Shown here piece after piece: positions 1-10,818 of a stretch of DNA of 64,000 bases (its first letter is position 1; each line of letters starts with the position of its first letter). Source of the DNA: Balamuthia mandrillaris (Eukaryota > Discosea > Longamoebia > Balamuthiidae); the NCBI GenBank assembly GCA_031835245.1, contig JAVKOQ010000101.1, forward strand, positions 1 through 64,000, written 5' to 3'. A program made the position numbers and the translations under genes. A model generated the notes under the pieces. It saw nothing but the letters and a program-made list of their open reading frames with translations, ran no database searches and was not told the DNA's origin.

Positions 1-230
1 GTTGAATCCAACCTCAAGAATAAAAGAGTCGGTGACAAGACAAGAAGTGTATTCAAGAGAATAGAGGAAGGACAACGGGAGTGAATCTCCGACGTTGCTT
101 CAAAGTACACCGAGAGAAAAGAGAAAAGGGAGAAGGGAAGGATGGAGGATACAAAAGAAAGGAGAGCTGAGGGTCCGGGACGGATCCAACATGAGGAGTC
201 TTAAGATAAGTGTTGGTGATTTTACTAACA
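1..230 (-). repeat. LTR of the gypsy fossil (3' LTR in element sense), may begin before the window
   Basis: About 228 bases match 4,949-5,175 in the same orientation at roughly 96 percent by eye. The inner edge reads as TGTTAGTAAAATC in element sense, next to a purine-rich tract. The outer edge coincides with the start of the window, so a few terminal bases may be missing. Confidence 0.9.
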
Positions 231-3200
231 TACTTCCCCTCTTAAGAAGAAGTAGAAGGTGAAGAGGATTGTTTGAGGAGGTCCCAATAACGTTTGACGA
301 GTTTGGGAGCATGGACATCTTTAGCAGGGATCCATTGGTTATCAGAATGTAGGTAGCCTTTCCAGTGAATAAAGTATTCACGCTTATTGGCTGGGCCTTT
401 GTGATCAAGGATTTCGTCTATTTCATACTCATCGGGTGGGAGGTCATTGATAGTAGAGTCCTCTGGGGGGGCAATGAGCTTCAGCTGGTTGGGGCTGAAC
501 TTGTCCGGGAGGGTAACGCCAGTGCTGTCCTGGAGGAGGTATGCACCACCACGATTGCAGCGGATGACTGTATAAGGGCCAGAGTATTCAGGAAGAGACT
601 TGAGAGACCTGGGAGGCTTGCATAGCATGACTTTGAAGCCAGCGGAAAATTCACGGAGTGGCTTAGAAGAATCATGTTGAGCCTTGATGTTAGAGCTGTG
701 CTTCCGAGTAGAAGATGCTGATGCTGGGTAGACAATATCATGCATTTGCTTGGTGTTCTTCAAGAGGAGGGTTTCAGTAGGAAGCTGGAAAGAGGAAGAA
801 GAATAGTCTTGTGGAGTGGTAGCTGGGCGACCAAAGAACAGTTGGAAAGGGGAAGACTTGTGGCGACAAGTAATGCGTTGGTTGATTGCATATTGGGCGG
901 CAGGAAGAAAGGTGTGCCAGTGAGACCAATCACTGTTAATGAGCTTGTTAAGGGTGTTACAGGCCAGCTTGACATGGCTTTCTGCAGCTCTGTTAGCTCG
1001 AGGATGATAGGCTGAGATGAACTGATGCTCAAAGCCAGAGAGTGTCTTGAGAGCTTTGATGACCGTGTTGATGAACTCAGTGCCGTTGTCTGACTGAAGG
1101 ATCTTAGGGAGACCAAAATCAGAGACAACTTGATAGAAGGTACGGGCCACATCTTTGGCAGTCTTGGCGTGGACTGGGCGGAGGGAAGTGAACCGGGTAG
1201 CGATGTCTGTGGTGACCAGAACGTAGTTGAAGCCTTTGGAAGAAGTGGGAAGGGGACCAAACAGATTGATGGCGATGTGATTGAAGGGGTAAGTAGCGTG
1301 GATGGTTTTGAGGGGATGAAAGCCGTGTTTGGTGACGTTGTGCTTAAGGCAGTCATTGCACTGTAGGCAAGTGCGGGAACAGTCAGCACGAAGAGTAGGC
1401 CAATAATAGCCTTCATTCCAGATCTTGATGAACAAGGTTTCTGCTCCGTGATGTCCTTCTGTGTGGAACAGCTGCAGGAGGTGTTTTCATTCAGAGGTGG
1501 AAGGGAGTTGCTTGTTGAGTCTGCCCTTGATGTGCCTGTTAAGAGTGAATTTGGCTGTGGATGGGGAGTTGTCAACCAAAGTGAGAGCCTTGAGGTCACG
1601 AGGTTTGCGCTGAGGCAAGCGAGGGGCGTCCAGAGGGATGGAGGGGGGTGTAAGACCACCGTTGTCCCAGAAGGAGCGCGGGTACAGCCGAGAGAGACAG
1701 TCCTCGAGAATCATGTGAACACCAGGGCGGTGGATGATCTTGAAGTTGTACTCTGAGATGAGGAGAGCCCAATAGTTGAGGGTGTAGTTCTTACTGTTGG
1801 AAGTGAAGAGGTAGAACAAAGCCTTGTGATCAGAATAGATCGTGAACTTGTTGCCGTAGAGCCAATCGCTGAAGGAGCGGACGGCGAAGAGAATGGTGAG
1901 CATCTCATGTTTGGTGGCAGGATAGTTGTGTTGGGCAGGGTTGAGGGCCTTGCTTGCGAACATGATGTACTGGTGCTTGTTGTTAGGTCCGATCTGGTAA
2001 AGGACGGCACCAACACCAAATTGGGAGGCATCAGTGCCAACCAAAAGAGGTAAGGATGGGTCATAGAGAGAGAGCACAGGTGGGTTGGATAAGATGCGCT
2101 TGAGGGCATCAAAGGCGTCCTGGCAGTCTTGGTTCCAATGGGGACGGACGTCCTTGATGTACCAGAGGGTGTCAAGGGGCTGAACGAGTTGGGCGAACAT
2201 GGGGATGAAGTCGTGGAGGTAGCCTGCAAAGCCAAGGAAGGATTGCATTTGCTTGCCAGTGGATGGTACTTCTAGGAGTGCAAAAGTGGAGAGCTTGTGT
2301 TGGTCGGGAAGGATATTGCTGCGATCAATGATAAAACCGAGGATGCAGAGGTGTTTGTACCCGAACTGACACTTCTCCTGACGGATATGGAGTCCCGCAG
2401 CGGTGAGAGTGAGGATAACACGGATAAGGTGCTCAATATGTTCTTCCACACTTTGGGAAATGACAGCTAGATCATCGATGTAATGAGAAGTGAACTCGGC
2501 AATAGCGGCAGTGACAACATCCATGAGGCGCTGGAAGTGTTGTGCAACTATCTTGATGCCAAAAATGGCGGCGACAAACATGTAACAACAACCGTTCCAT
2601 GTGAATGTAGTTTTGACGCAGTCTTCGGGAGCAATGGGGCATTGCGTATAAGACCAGATAAGGTTGAGGGCAGAGGCGATGAAAAAGCCTTGCACTTTGG
2701 AGATAATGCTGCGGATAGTAGGGATTGGGTATGTGAGGTCCAAGAGGAGCTTGTTCAGGAGGCGTGGGTCGATGCAGACACGCCACTGGGTAACATTGCC
2801 ATCAGCGTCCTTCTTGGGTACAACGGTGAGAGGAGAGTTCCAGGGACTGTTGGGTGGGGCGAGCACGATGATGCCGGTACGCAGCCATTCTGCCACTTGC
2901 AGATTGATTACGAGCATTAAATGGTGTGGGATGGGGTATTGGTGGCGAAAGACAGGAGGGTGGTCTCCAGTGTCCAGATGGAGAACTGCTTCGGGAAGGG
3001 TACAGGAAGGTCCTGTGGGTAGAGCCTCGTTCTCCTGGAGGTATTTCTCAATGGCTTCAAGAATACGCTTGTGGATGTGTTTCTTGACAGCTTTCACCAA
3101 ACGTTGATGTTGGCGTCGGGTGATGTTGTGGTCCTTGGAGCGGGGTAGTGGTTCCTCAGGGTAGTTGATTGGAATGTCTGTTATGCCCATGCCGGACTTG

Positions 3201-4943
3201 CGCATGAAGTCGCGGCCCAGGATGATCGATTGACCATCTGGTTGAGGCAATACAGAGAACATGTGATGGAAATGGCGTTTGCTGAAGCCAATAGCAAGTG
3301 GCTCTGTTTTGGCGACACATGTAGCGGTGGTTTCACGGTGTCCGAGTTTGACCGTGTAGTTGGCTTGCTTGGTTTTGGCATGAACTAAGTCAACAATAGA
3401 AGGGTCCATAAAGGAGTGGCTGGCGCCAGAGTCTATGACAGCAGTGATATGACAGCTGTTGATGGTCATCAGGGCACAGATAGGGTCGTTGGGTCCGGGC
3501 ATGTCGTTAGTGATGGTGATAGAGTTGAGAGCCCGTTGTGACTCATAGAACTCATTGTATTCCTCTTCATCACTGATAGAGTCTTGCTGCTCAATGGTAG
3601 GAGCAGGTGTGTTGCTCTGTTGCTGTGTAGAAGCCATGGAGTTGAGGGAACGTGAGCTGGGAGACGACTGGCGTGCTGGTAGTTGTGCGTGTGTTTGTTG
3701 CGGCAGTGTTGATGTGGGGTTGTGTGTTGTAGGAGCAAAAGATGAGGCTGGTGTAACAGACGTTGCTTGAGAAGACTGCCATTGTAGCCTGCGGGCCTTT
3801 TTTTGGCACTGATCTTCCATGTGGTTGCGTGTTTTGCAGTGTGCGCAAACAGCACCTATTGTGTGGGGTAATGGTGATTGCTGTTGAGGTGATTTGCTGT
3901 GACCTTTATCTTTTGAAGAAGGTTGGGGAAACTCTGACTCAATGAGGACTACGAGCTTGAAAGCAGCAATGACGTCTTGTGGCTTGTTGCAAAGAGTCTG
4001 TTGCTTGTACTTTGACTTGATGTGGAGAAGAAGGGCTCATCCAAAGAAAAAGGCTTTGAGGTAGTCATAGAAGGTGTCAAGAAGATGATTACAGAGTACA
4101 GAGTACTGATTGATGAGCTGATGAACGCTTTCACCAGGCTTCTGTCAAAACAACGTGACGGCCTCTATCATTGTGGCCTCAATGTCTGGAAGGTGGTAGT
4201 GCCGATGGAAGAGGTCTTGAGTGATGTTCCATGGTTGGTCTTGTAGAGCGCTAATGGCCCAAAGACATCCATCTCCAACAAGGGTGGTGATGAGGGCTTG
4301 CGTCCATCTGTCCTCAGGGTAGTTGTAGGCGTTAAGGTGATACTCCAGTTCCATGGTGTGAAGAGCGGGGTCCTGGCGCCTGCTGACGTCAAACTTAGGT
4401 AGTCCGGGGGGAAGGCGAAACATTTTCTTCTAAATAAAAAAAAAAAAAGTAGTTGTGTTGCTCTATGTTTCTGGAACAGAGGGAATGTGTGTGCTGTTGG
4501 AAGCAGTTGTGTTGTTGACGGAAATGTCAACGGGAAAGGGTGAACTTGAATGAGGTGACTGTATGGGAGAGATCTGTGGAACGGGCGAGGGAGGAGAAAC
4601 AGTGGCAGCGGTAGTGTTGCATGTGGAAGAGTTGCCTAGTATGGCCGAGGTGGATGCGAGGAACACAACAAAGTTGTCTATACGCTGTTGTAACCGTTCC
4701 ATGGCCTTTCTAGTGTGTTCTGCAGCTTCATCTAACTTGCGCTGTTCTTCTTCTTTGGCGACGCGTTCAGTCTCAGGGCAGCTGGGGATGTTGAGCTCAA
4801 GTTGAAAGGATTGTTGGAGCATGCGAAGGTACTCCTGTTGTGCCTTGCAAAGCTGTTCACAGAGGGTGTCGAGAGCAGCTGAGGCTTCCATGATGTGCAT
4901 AGCACAAAAGGGGATTTGAATCACTTATGTAAGTCAAAAAAAA

Positions 4944-5175
4944 TGTTGGTTGAATCCAACCTCAAGAATAAAAGAGTCGGTGATGAGACAAGAAGTGTAT
5001 TCAAGAGAATAGAGAAAGGACAACGGGAGTGAATCTCTGACGTTGCTTCAAAGTATACCGAGAGAAAAGGGAAAAGGGAGAAGGGAAGGATGGAGGATAC
5101 AAAAGAAAGGAGAGCTGAGGGTCCGGGATGGATCCAACATGAGGAGTCTTGAGATAAGTGTTGGTGATTTTACCA
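4944..5175 (-). repeat. LTR of the gypsy fossil (5' LTR in element sense)
   Basis: It is the second copy of the long terminal repeat. Its left end is TGTTGG at 4,944. Its right end abuts an open frame of a tyrosine-recombinase element, so the retroelement inserted at or inside that element. The primer-binding region just inside this LTR is not a standard TGG-type site. Confidence 0.88.
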
Positions 5176-6930
5176 AAAGATAGTAATGAGAAAGAATGGA
5201 CTTTGACACATATTCCTTTATACTGTGAACTAGGATATTGTCATGATTTCTTGAATTATACATTTCTTATAGATATGCCTGCTACTGCTGCTGCCAACAA
5301 AAGAAAAAGAGAAAATATAGTTGCTTCTTATGATACTATTAGAAATTATTGTTGGGCTTTAAAACGTTGGTTAAACTTTTGTTTAGCTTTATTAGAAAGA
5401 AAAGATTCAAGATTTAGTAGTATTAGAAGAAAACTTGTGGAAGACTTTGGAAAATGGTTAACATTGACAGCTGGAAATCATGCAGAACAAGCCATGGAAA
5501 ATAAACTATTGAGAAATAACTTGGATCATTTAGTTGAAGCAAAACAATGGATGACATTCTCTAACTTATTGGAAACTTATGATAAAATGAAGGTAAAACT
5601 TTGGGACCCACTGTTAAAAAAAGTAAAAAAACAGAAAAGCAGAAAATGCAGTTATAAAGAGTTGAAATGGGGAGGAATATTTACACAAATGACTTTTTGT
5701 ATTTTTGAAGTTCTTTTAAGATCAGAAAATCTTTATAATTTGGAATTAGGCAATACACTTGAGTGGAATGAAGAGAAACAAGTCTATAAAGCTAATTATA
5801 CTAAATTCAAGTCAGTCAACAAGAATTTACCTCCTTATAGCCCAGAGTTTAGCAAAAAAACTTCTCAAGTTTTTCGTGATTATGAGTTATATATCAGATC
5901 ACGGCTGAATCCACAAACTAACTTCTTTTTTTGTAATTCTTCTGGTCAACCACATACTAAACTTGGACATCGTATGTCCATAAAACTACAAGAAAGAACT
6001 GGAGTTTTTGGCATTACTCCTGGTAAAATTCGATGCATTATTGCAAGTACTGCTAGAGATCTTTCAGTTCCAGAAGAAGTCAGAGTCAAGTTAGCTTGAG
6101 CTATGCTTCATAGTTTTGATACTCATAATACACATTATACCAAAGTATCAGCTCAAAAGGATCATCAATTAGGTAGAAAAATTGTGAATCATATGCGACT
6201 TGTTATTCAACAAAACTTGAAGATAAAAGATCCAAATTGGTGGTGTAATCATGAAGAAGAAGAAGAAGAAGAAGAAGAAAAAGAAATAAAAGATGATATT
6301 AAGGATAATGGAGAAGAAGAAGAAGAAGAAGAAGAAGAAGAAGAAAAATGGCAATCTACTTATGATGATATAGTTTCATTATTTTTAAAAGATAATAGTG
6401 AAATTGATGATGATGATGATGAAAAACAAAAAGAAACACAAGAAGAATCTGATGTACTTCAAGAATTACAACAGCAATTTGAAGAAAATGAAGAAGACAA
6501 AGGTACTTTCTTTTTCTAGTTATTTTCTTTATTTTTAATTATTAATATAAATTCTTATTTCAATCAATAGCAGCAGATCAAGCTTCAAAAAGAAGATATA
6601 AAAGACTTAGAAGACTTACATTTATGGAGGAGGATGATGATGATGATAAATATTCTGAGACAAACTTATTATTGGATGAAAATGAAAATGAAGCAATAAT
6701 GACAACAGAAATGATGGATGTAGTAAAAGAAATATTGGATCATAAATGGGAACAAACAATTGGTGATAATGATAAGGATAGCAAAGTTGTTTTATATCAA
6801 GTCAACTGATGGAAAGGAGTAAATCATCCTATTTGGAATCAAGAAAAAGAATTACCTCAGAGCTTGATTATAAAGTATTGGAATAATTTAAAGGATCCAT
6901 TATTATTTTAATCTTTCATTATAGTAATGA
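5176..6930 (+). mobile_element. Tyrosine-recombinase element (Crypton/DIRS-like) with chromodomain-like tail, fossil
   Basis: The region 5,176-6,170 encodes a tyrosine recombinase: an N-terminal helical core-binding segment, a first catalytic Arg in LLRSENLYNLEL, a second Arg in PGKIRCIIAST, and a C-terminal HS..T...HY block with the presumed nucleophile Tyr. A highly acidic spacer follows (6,250-6,660), with a probable short intron near 6,502-6,570. Segment 6,710-6,900 then carries chromodomain hallmarks: VVKEILDHKWE, VLYQV, WKGVNHPIWNQEKELP and IIKYW. No reverse transcriptase is seen, so a Crypton-type DNA element is more likely than DIRS, but the left part is cut by the gypsy insertion. 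The copy is a fossil with a few breaks. The DNA here is clearly AT-richer than that of the host genes. Confidence 0.72.
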
Positions 6931-7598
6931 TTGTAGCTGTATCTACAACAATGATTGTTCAGGAAAGAAGGGAGAATTTATATTTTGTTTTTAAGTTGTT
7001 GTTCTGACTGATTTAATTATTGTTTGTTTTTGCAAGGTTTTGTTTTTTTATGTTGTGAAACATTTTTTTTTCCTTGTATATTCATTCAATATTAATGAAA
7101 CACCTTTTAAACAATCATTTATTCATTATTTATCTATCTGTCAATCCTTTTATTTGTTTGTTAATCAGTTTTATCAATATTTTCTATTATTTTTAAAATA
7201 CAAAAGTATGTATATAATTAATTACTCTGTTATAAATCATTTTTACTTTTTGTAAATAAGCTCATTGGATAGAGCATGTTGAGTTCTACAAGAACCTTTT
7301 TTATTTTTTCAAACAAAAGCATTGTATTCCTTTTTTTAATTAATAAACATTAATTTTCCCTTTTTTCAATCATTTTGACTTAGAGAATGTTGAAATTTTT
7401 TCTAAGTCTGAAATTTTTGCTATGGAACCAGGGAACCAAGGAGGTTCCTTTGGTTCCGTATTTTTGCACCTCAATAACTTTGTTACATCTTAATAAAACA
7501 CAAAACTGTTTGTTGTGGCAAATACTTTAAGTATTACTCTTCCTTTGGATGTATTTAAGTTTAGGATACACCTTATACCTGTCCTGCAAAGGGTAGCC
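6931..7598. other. AT-rich non-coding stretch between two recombinase fossils
   Basis: I find no coding frame with family features here. The sequence is rich in T and A runs and probably contains the 3' ends of the two flanking elements. GGTTCC/GGAACC words around 7,430-7,465 make a small inverted pattern. I could not place a terminal repeat with confidence. Confidence 0.5.
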
Positions 7599-8993
7599 TT
7601 AAAACAAGGCCGATTCCCTAACCCTAACCTTTTGAGTAGAAGGTATCAATAACCAAGGTTGAATTTTGAGGAGGAAGAGTTGGAAGAAGGAGTGTAATTC
7701 AGTAGGAAGAGGTACTTGATCTGTTTTTCTCATCCTCTTTTCCTTGCCTACTGATGCATAAAAACTTATGGTCTTGCTTCCATCTTCATTATTGCTTTCT
7801 TCATAGAACAATTTATCTCGATGAAGCCCTCCAACTACTTCTCTTCTAACACCTTGCATTAAGTCTGTTGTCATGTTGATGAAACAGCATTGAGCTTGCC
7901 ATGCTGCCTTCTTCAATCCCCAGAGTTGAATATCTTCTTCTTTTTCATCATCATCATCTTCTTCTTCTTTTTCTTTTTTTTCTTCTTCTTTTTCTTTTTC
8001 TTCTTCTTCTTCTTCTTCTGTTTCTTTATCTTTTTCTTTGGTCCTGTCATTGATGGACCCAAAATATGTTAGCATAATCTTATTCCATCTTCGCAAATTC
8101 CATTCGCCAAAAGCAAGATGTTCTTGAGGTACAAAGAATTGACCAGAAGATGTCATCTCACTTTCATTGTAGATCATGGAAGTATGTGTTCGTAGTTGCA
8201 TCTTTGCATCCTGAGCAGATTCATGCAAGAATCTTTGAGCTGCATTGATAGAAAGAAGATGCTTAGACATGGTCTCAAAAGTCAACAACCAATGTAACGT
8301 CTTTGATAGATGAAGCAGATGATTGCAAACTGTACTAGGACTGCTGTACTGTAGTTGATAGAAGTGATGAAATGCTCGAAGGCGGGTTTGATCAAATAAC
8401 ATCATTACTGAGAGCTCAAATAGCTCAACTGTCTTATCATCTTTATCATCTTTTTTTTTCTTCGTCTTCTCTTCTTCTTCCTCTTCTTTCTCCTCCTCTT
8501 CTTGCTCCTCTTCCTTCTTTTTTTCTTCTTTTTCCTTATGATTGCTCTCACACAATTCCACAAATCGAAAGAAGATGCCCAGAGTAGAACATAAGTCTCT
8601 TGCTGTTTGAATTATGCTTTTTGTTGCTATGCTTTGCTAGGCCTCATTTTTTTCTTTTGTTGTGATGTCCAGTTGTGAAGCATCTTGTCGTCTTCTCTTT
8701 TTATCTTTCTCTTCTTTTATCAATTGTCGTATTTCTGGTATTCGCTTTTTGAGTTGCTTCCAATTAATATCATAAAAATGTTTGTGATGTCCTCTTTTTG
8801 TTTTCTGGTCAACAATCAGAAGTTCTCATAATAGCTCATAGTTTGAATAGCATGTTGGATAAGAAGCACTAATTGCAACAGTTTGTTTTGCTAACAAAGC
8901 TTCTTGAAGCAATGAAGAAGAAGATGAAAAAGAAGATGAAGAAGATGAAGAAGATGAAGAAAATGTAGAGATGCTGTCTTCTGGTTGTTGCAT
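7599..8993 (-). mobile_element. Second tyrosine-recombinase fossil, truncated
   Basis: One minus-strand frame runs from about 8,993 to 7,602. It has a serine-rich start, a basic segment (KDKKRRRQD), a long Glu/Lys-rich stretch and an N-terminal recombinase-like region (SPSTVCNHLLHLSKTLHWL). After a second acidic spacer come the first catalytic Arg (GVRREVVGGLHRDKLF) and a downstream Lys region (GKEKRMRKTDQVPLP). The match ends before the HxxR and Tyr blocks, so the copy lacks its 3' half; it also has about two internal breaks. It faces the element at 5,176-6,930 and differs enough to be another subfamily. At its broken end sits CCCTAACCCTAACC (7,617-7,630). Confidence 0.65.
7617..7630. repeat. 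Short telomere-like repeat (two TTAGGG units, minus strand)
   Basis: CCCTAACCCTAACC lies exactly where the recombinase fossil on the minus strand loses similarity to its family. Two units can occur by chance. A related CCCTAACC lies at 9,369-9,376. Confidence 0.35.
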
Positions 8994-9586
8994 ATCTATT
9001 ATAATGTTTTATAATAATAAGAAACTACAACAAACAACAAAAACAATAAAAACAACACTTTAGCAACAAACCGTTGGAAAAAAGATGGCTGTAAAAGCTC
9101 ACAATCAGCACTACAAGGTCTGAAAGTGCTCTGGCGTGTGGTTCTTTCTTCTTTCTTTTTGTTTTTCGCGAAAATCAAGTAGCATTTGTGCAAAATTTGT
9201 GCATAATACAGTTTTAGTGGTTTGTTTTACTAAAAATATTCTAACTCTGTAACACTTTATTAATACCTAACATAAAATATATCTTCTCATAGCCCTTGAG
9301 TTGCTCTTTAAGATGATACAATTATTATATTTTAAAAGCTGATTCTTAGGTCAAAATCGAGCATAGAACCCTAACCTTACTTTTTTCTATTCCCTCAATT
9401 CTATTCTCTGGAAATTCGGCCAGATATTCCCACTTTTATCCATTGGATATATGCCCAAATATTTCGTTAATAGAGGTTAGGAAAGTCTTTATTTGCTATG
9501 AACATTTTTGGTAGTGTTTTATTGAAAGTATCATGATCTTTTTCTCAGCTGAAGCATCATAACTAAACTATGAAAATAAAAACAAC
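8994..9586. other. Non-coding, AT-rich spacer
   Basis: No open frame with family features, no RNA gene and no clear repeat structure was found between the recombinase fossil and the DDE transposon. It could include the upstream part of the recombinase element. Confidence 0.5.
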
Positions 9587-9589
9587 AAT

Positions 9590-9648
9590 GAGTCCTGGGA
9601 CCAAATTTCACCTGCAAATTTATGTGACTGGGACCATGGTCCCAACCA
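9590..9648 (+). repeat. Left terminal inverted repeat of the DDE transposon
   Basis: It starts GAGTCCTGGGACC and ends with the palindrome GGGACCATGGTCCC near 9,632-9,645. It pairs with 10,692-10,751. Confidence 0.9.
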
Positions 9649-9720
9649 TATCAAAAATTGTGTGGGTTGGGATATGGGAAATGTTCAATACAAAGAAGAA
9701 AAAAATAAGAACTTTATTCA

Positions 9721-10605
9721 AAAAAAGCTAGAAAGCAACTATTTCATCTCAAAGTTGTGTACACCAGCAGCAAGCTTCAACACATAGCCTTGCTGCTTTG
9801 GAGTTTCTCTCCATGGCTGAGATAAAGCTTTCCATAGGCCAAATGGAGATTTCACTCAAGCACGGATTTGACGGATCTGAGCATTGCACTTTTTGGTTGC
9901 TTCAGAGAGTTTTGGCTGTTTCTTGCCTGGCTCAGGTACTGGGGTGATTATTTTCACATTTTCCAATGTGTCTTTGGGCAGAGAGAAGTGGCAATCTCCA
10001 ACAATACAAGCTCCTTTCCACTTTGTATCCAAGGTGTCTTGGTGGTCCAAAACCCAATGAGCATCATAAGTCTTGGGAGAGTAGGGTCCCCAAAACCCAC
10101 GAACCCTGTCTTTAAGGTCAAAAATGACCATATAACGGGTTCCTGGGCAATTCTCCTTGAAGGACCAGAGTTCTGACTTCTTTGAGGTGCTGCGTCTTCC
10201 TTCCAAGGGTAAGTCAATGGAGTCCATTGTCAGGTTGACACCTGCCAGCCATTTGGGACGTGGAACAGCAGTTGCAGCCTTGTGCCAGCTTGCCTTTCCT
10301 CCTCGCAGGATCTGTGCCTTTGCCCACCTGGCTGTGATGCATCGTAGGATTTTGGAGTTGTGTTTGAGGGACTTTTCACTTACACCAAGCCAGTTTCTGG
10401 TGTCTTTGCTCAACTGGTTGTAGCCTTTAGCACCTAGGTCCTTGTAAAGTACCACCAACACCAAGTTCTGGATGAAAGGTCCTTTCTTCTGCAATCCCCA
10501 TAGCTTTGGCTTTTTTTGTTTTACAAACTGCATAATAGACATCAGAGTTTTCTTTTTTATTGCTTTAGCTACCTTCTTCTCCACACCCTCCTTTGTTTTT
10601 GGCAT
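9721..10605 (-). pseudogene. DDE superfamily transposase, inactivated
   Basis: The frame starts with a lysine-rich N-terminus at 10,605 and continues through a DDE_Tnp_4-like catalytic core. The first acidic block is TMDSIDLPLEGRR, then ENCPGTRYMVIFDLKDRVRG, KTYDAHWVLDHQD and the second Asp in CIVGDCHFSLP. After QIRQIRA an in-frame TGA (9,856-9,858) interrupts it. The same frame then goes on with VKSPFGLWKALSQPW to about 9,740, and this is where the family has R.xVE(S/R).FG. The stop fits a CGA-to-TGA change, and the catalytic Glu position reads Lys. Both point to decay. At about 290 residues it is short for Harbinger transposases, so an internally reduced relative is possible. Confidence 0.78.
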
Positions 10606-10691
10606 GATAACGTTGTTTGCTCTTCTTCGCTTGCTTCTATGTCTTGTTCAAACGGATAAAAACCGTATCCCAACAATCACAATTTATGGTA

Positions 10692-10751
10692 TGATTGGGA
10701 CCATGGTCCCAATCACATAAATTTTGCAGGAGAAATTTGGTCCCAGGGCTC
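10692..10751 (-). repeat. Right terminal inverted repeat of the DDE transposon
   Basis: Its reverse complement starts GAGCCCTGGGACC and keeps the same inner palindrome. It differs from the left copy at only a few positions. Confidence 0.9.
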
Positions 10752-10818
10752 AATATGAGCATGGGAACACCAGTTCAGCTGTCAAAATCCATGCATGGCT
10801 AAGGAGGTGTACAAAGAG

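Larger units (their letters stand above)
1..5175 (-). mobile_element. Ty3/gypsy chromovirus-type LTR retrotransposon, fossil
   Basis: Read on the minus strand, the parts stand in the usual order. A gag region (about 4,924-3,840) has an N-terminal heptad-rich segment and a CCHC zinc knuckle (CAHC...NHMEDQC) near 3,810-3,850. An aspartic protease follows with DSGASHS, then reverse transcriptase with YIDD and RNase H (to about 1,490). The integrase (about 1,435-242) has an HHCC finger and ends in a chromodomain (EIDEILDHK...HWKGY), which places it with the chromoviruses. A polypurine tract lies just before the left LTR at 231-245. Both LTRs are present, but the left one touches the window edge, so the target duplication cannot be seen. 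The coding part is broken in a few places. By eye the LTRs differ at about 10 of 228 positions, mostly transitions, so the copy is moderately old. Confidence 0.93.
9590..10751 (-). mobile_element. Small DDE DNA transposon with 60-bp TIRs (PIF/Harbinger- or IS5-like)
   Basis: The element is 1,162 bp long. Its left end (9,590-9,648) and right end (10,692-10,751) are inverted repeats that match along nearly their whole length: outer end GAGYCCTGGGACCAAATTTC, inner end with the palindrome GGGACCATGGTCCC. Direct AAT duplications flank it at 9,587-9,589 and 10,752-10,754. A 3-bp duplication and a DDE_4-type transposase fit the PIF/Harbinger or IS5 superfamily, although Harbinger elements usually use TWA targets. 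The single gene is damaged (next entry), so this copy cannot move on its own. Confidence 0.88.

Noticed and set aside
4919-4943. tRNA-like B box (GATTCAAATCC) in the gypsy leader
   Set aside because: No A box and no cloverleaf; the stem does not pair. It is part of the retroelement leader, repeated at 14,207-14,221.
6169-6354. Poly-Phe frame on the minus strand
   Set aside because: It is the antisense of the acidic spacer of the recombinase element.
5176-6930. Full DIRS-type retroelement
   Set aside because: No reverse transcriptase, RNase H or methyltransferase is visible on either strand near the recombinase, so a retroelement is not supported.
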